DNA from: JARLFX01 sp036404255
GTDB lineage: Bacteria > Acidobacteriota > Terriglobia > Terriglobales > Acidobacteriaceae
NCBI GenBank assembly: GCA_036404255.1
Contig: DASWOP010000235.1
Location: forward strand, 1 to 7,229
Reading direction: 5' to 3'
DNA length: 7,229 nucleotides
In this document: positions 6,728 through 7,229 of the stretch, piece by piece
Layout: each line of letters begins with the position of its first letter
How positions within the stretch are numbered: position 1 is the first letter of the stretch
Made by a program: the position numbers and the translations under genes
The notes under the pieces: generated by a model
Seen by the model: the letters and a program-made list of their open reading frames with translations, nothing else
Told to the model about the DNA's origin: nothing
The model's database searches: none

Positions 6728-6757
6728 GAGGGGACCTCGCACTGCGGTGCGTTCCTC
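6728..6757. repeat. Two-part hairpin
   Basis: The inner stem CGCAC (6738-6742) with GTGCG (6747-6751) encloses a TGCG loop. The outer stem is GAGG (6728-6731) with CCTC (6754-6757). No terminator T-tract follows. Confidence 0.35.
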
Positions 6758-6785
6758 GTGCATTCTGCCGAATCGTCAGCAACCG

Positions 6786-6815
6786 CAGCGATCGCTCCCA
6801 AAAGAGAGCGCGCTG
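6786..6815. repeat. GC-rich 10-bp hairpin
   Basis: CAGCG-AT-CGCTC (6786-6797) pairs fully with GAGCGCGCTG (6806-6815) except for a 2-nt AT bulge, leaving an 8-nt A-rich loop. It is the most stable-looking of the inverted repeats in this gene-free stretch. No T-tract follows on either strand, so it is unlikely to be a simple terminator. Confidence 0.5.
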
Positions 6816-6916
6816 TAGCCGCGACAATCCACACAGGTGCATGCCGGCACGCAGGCAAAACCACTTGCGCGACGTCCTCTCTTCCCGCGGGCCGCTTCAT
6901 GCTGCCCGGCGAGAAC

Positions 6917-6934
6917 CTGTCTGTTTCCAGGCAG
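6917..6934. repeat. Short hairpin upstream of the response-regulator gene
   Basis: CTGTCTG (6917-6923) and CAGGCAG (6928-6934) pair over seven positions, with one G-T wobble, around a TTTC loop. It lies about 180 nt before the response-regulator start, in the likely promoter or leader region. Confidence 0.35.
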
Positions 6935-7099
6935 ACGGCGAGCTACGCGCTGCCGACTGCAAGGACAAACACGTCTTGCCACAGTGACCACGGTCCGCGG
7001 GCTCCCACATGAACGCCACCTCTCCAGCGGCCAACGCATAAGCGCCGGCACTGGGAAGGTCCATCAGCAGTAACCGGAAACGCCGGCTAACTGCAGAGC

Positions 7100-7104
7100 A
7101 AGGA
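7100..7104 (+). promoter_or_regulatory. Ribosome binding site of the response-regulator gene
   Basis: AAGGA lies six bases before the ATG at 7111, an ideal spacing. It fixes this start over any longer reading. Confidence 0.8.
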
Positions 7105-7110
7105 AAAGCA

Positions 7111-7229
7111 ATGCGCCCCAAGAAGACCATCCTCTGTGTTGATGACAATGAACAAGCTCTTTCAGTCCGCAAGTTTCTGCTGGAGACCCGCGGCTACCGT
7201 GTGCTCGCTGTAGGCACAGCGCAGGAGGC
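7111..7229 (+). CDS. Response-regulator receiver domain protein (N-terminal part)
   Basis: The first 39 codons are visible and the gene continues past the window edge. The protein begins MRPKKTILCVDDNEQAL, a standard CheY-like first strand. D11 and D12 form the acidic pocket that binds Mg2+, and the next helix (SVRKFLLETRGY) leads into the second strand (RVLAVGTAQEA). The phospho-accepting aspartate, expected near residue 53-56, is not in view, so activity and any output domain cannot be judged. The start is set by AAGGA six bases before the ATG. It is the only clear plus-strand gene here and follows a long gene-free leader; no sensor kinase is visible. Confidence 0.9.
   Translation, partial: MRPKKTILCVDDNEQALSVRKFLLETRGYRVLAVGTAQE

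Larger units (their letters stand above)
6227..7110. other. Long stretch without a convincing protein gene
   Basis: All six frames here are broken into short, low-quality reading frames (at most about 91 codons), rich in Arg, Cys and Ser and with no persuasive family motif. The stretch holds several inverted repeats at 6643-6677, 6728-6757, 6786-6815 and 6917-6934. It also has a small AT-rich inverted repeat (GCAAAA/TTTTGC, 6469-6485) and an 8-bp direct repeat CAGGTACA at 6277-6284 and 6302-6309. Nearest the right end it must contain the 5' leader and promoter of the response-regulator gene, but I cannot point to a clear -35/-10 pair. Possible contents are a decayed gene, a very small gene or an untranslated RNA ending at the terminator at 6194-6226. 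Confidence 0.6.

Noticed and set aside
6758..7051. Overlapping frames of 84-91 codons on both strands (6758-7012 plus, 6776-7051 minus)
   Set aside because: Neither shows a recognisable motif. Composition is Arg/Cys/Ser-rich as expected for non-coding GC-rich DNA, and they overlap the hairpin region and the likely leader of the response-regulator gene.

Overview
The window looks like chromosomal DNA of an Acidobacteriota member, probably class Terriglobia. This is inferred from the GC-rich coding style, the small DUF3467 protein, the exported TolB-like/TPR protein, the long-form NfeD and the style of the CheY-like N-terminus (MRPKKTILCVDDNEQ). No 16S or marker gene is present, so the assignment is provisional. 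I see no phage genes, insertion sequence or CRISPR array.

Layout. Positions 38-6141 carry genes only on the minus strand. Read in the direction of transcription, they are: tRNA-Cys(GCA) at 6141-6066; a 104-aa DUF3467 protein (5861-5547); a multi-pass GT39/ArnT-like glycosyltransferase (5516-3927); an exported TolB-like plus TPR protein (3930-2278); a long-form NfeD membrane serine protease (2281-953); and a small outer-membrane beta-barrel protein (885-223). A clear intrinsic terminator follows at 201-172. The junctions are 30 nt, a 4-nt GTGA overlap, a 4-nt ATGA overlap and 67 nt. This suggests a five-gene transcription unit with translational coupling in the middle. At the left edge, 37-1 on the same strand starts a new reading frame (MPVLIVVVIVVL...) that may be the slipin/stomatin partner normally encoded beside long-form NfeD; only 12 codons are visible.

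Positions 6142-7110 hold no convincing protein gene. They contain one good intrinsic terminator on the minus strand (6226-6194) with no recognisable gene in front of it, several inverted repeats between 6643 and 6934, and faint signs of a decayed or very short gene. At 7111 a plus-strand response-regulator receiver gene starts behind a good ribosome binding site and runs off the right edge.

How the genes may work together (inference): all the products of the five-gene unit except DUF3467 are membrane, exported or outer-membrane proteins. The unit therefore looks like a cell-envelope set. The GT39 enzyme would glycosylate a lipid or protein on the periplasmic face. NfeD, possibly with a slipin, would act in membrane protein quality control. 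The TolB-like/TPR protein would be an exported scaffold, and the beta-barrel an outer-membrane component. None of these couplings is proven by the sequence.
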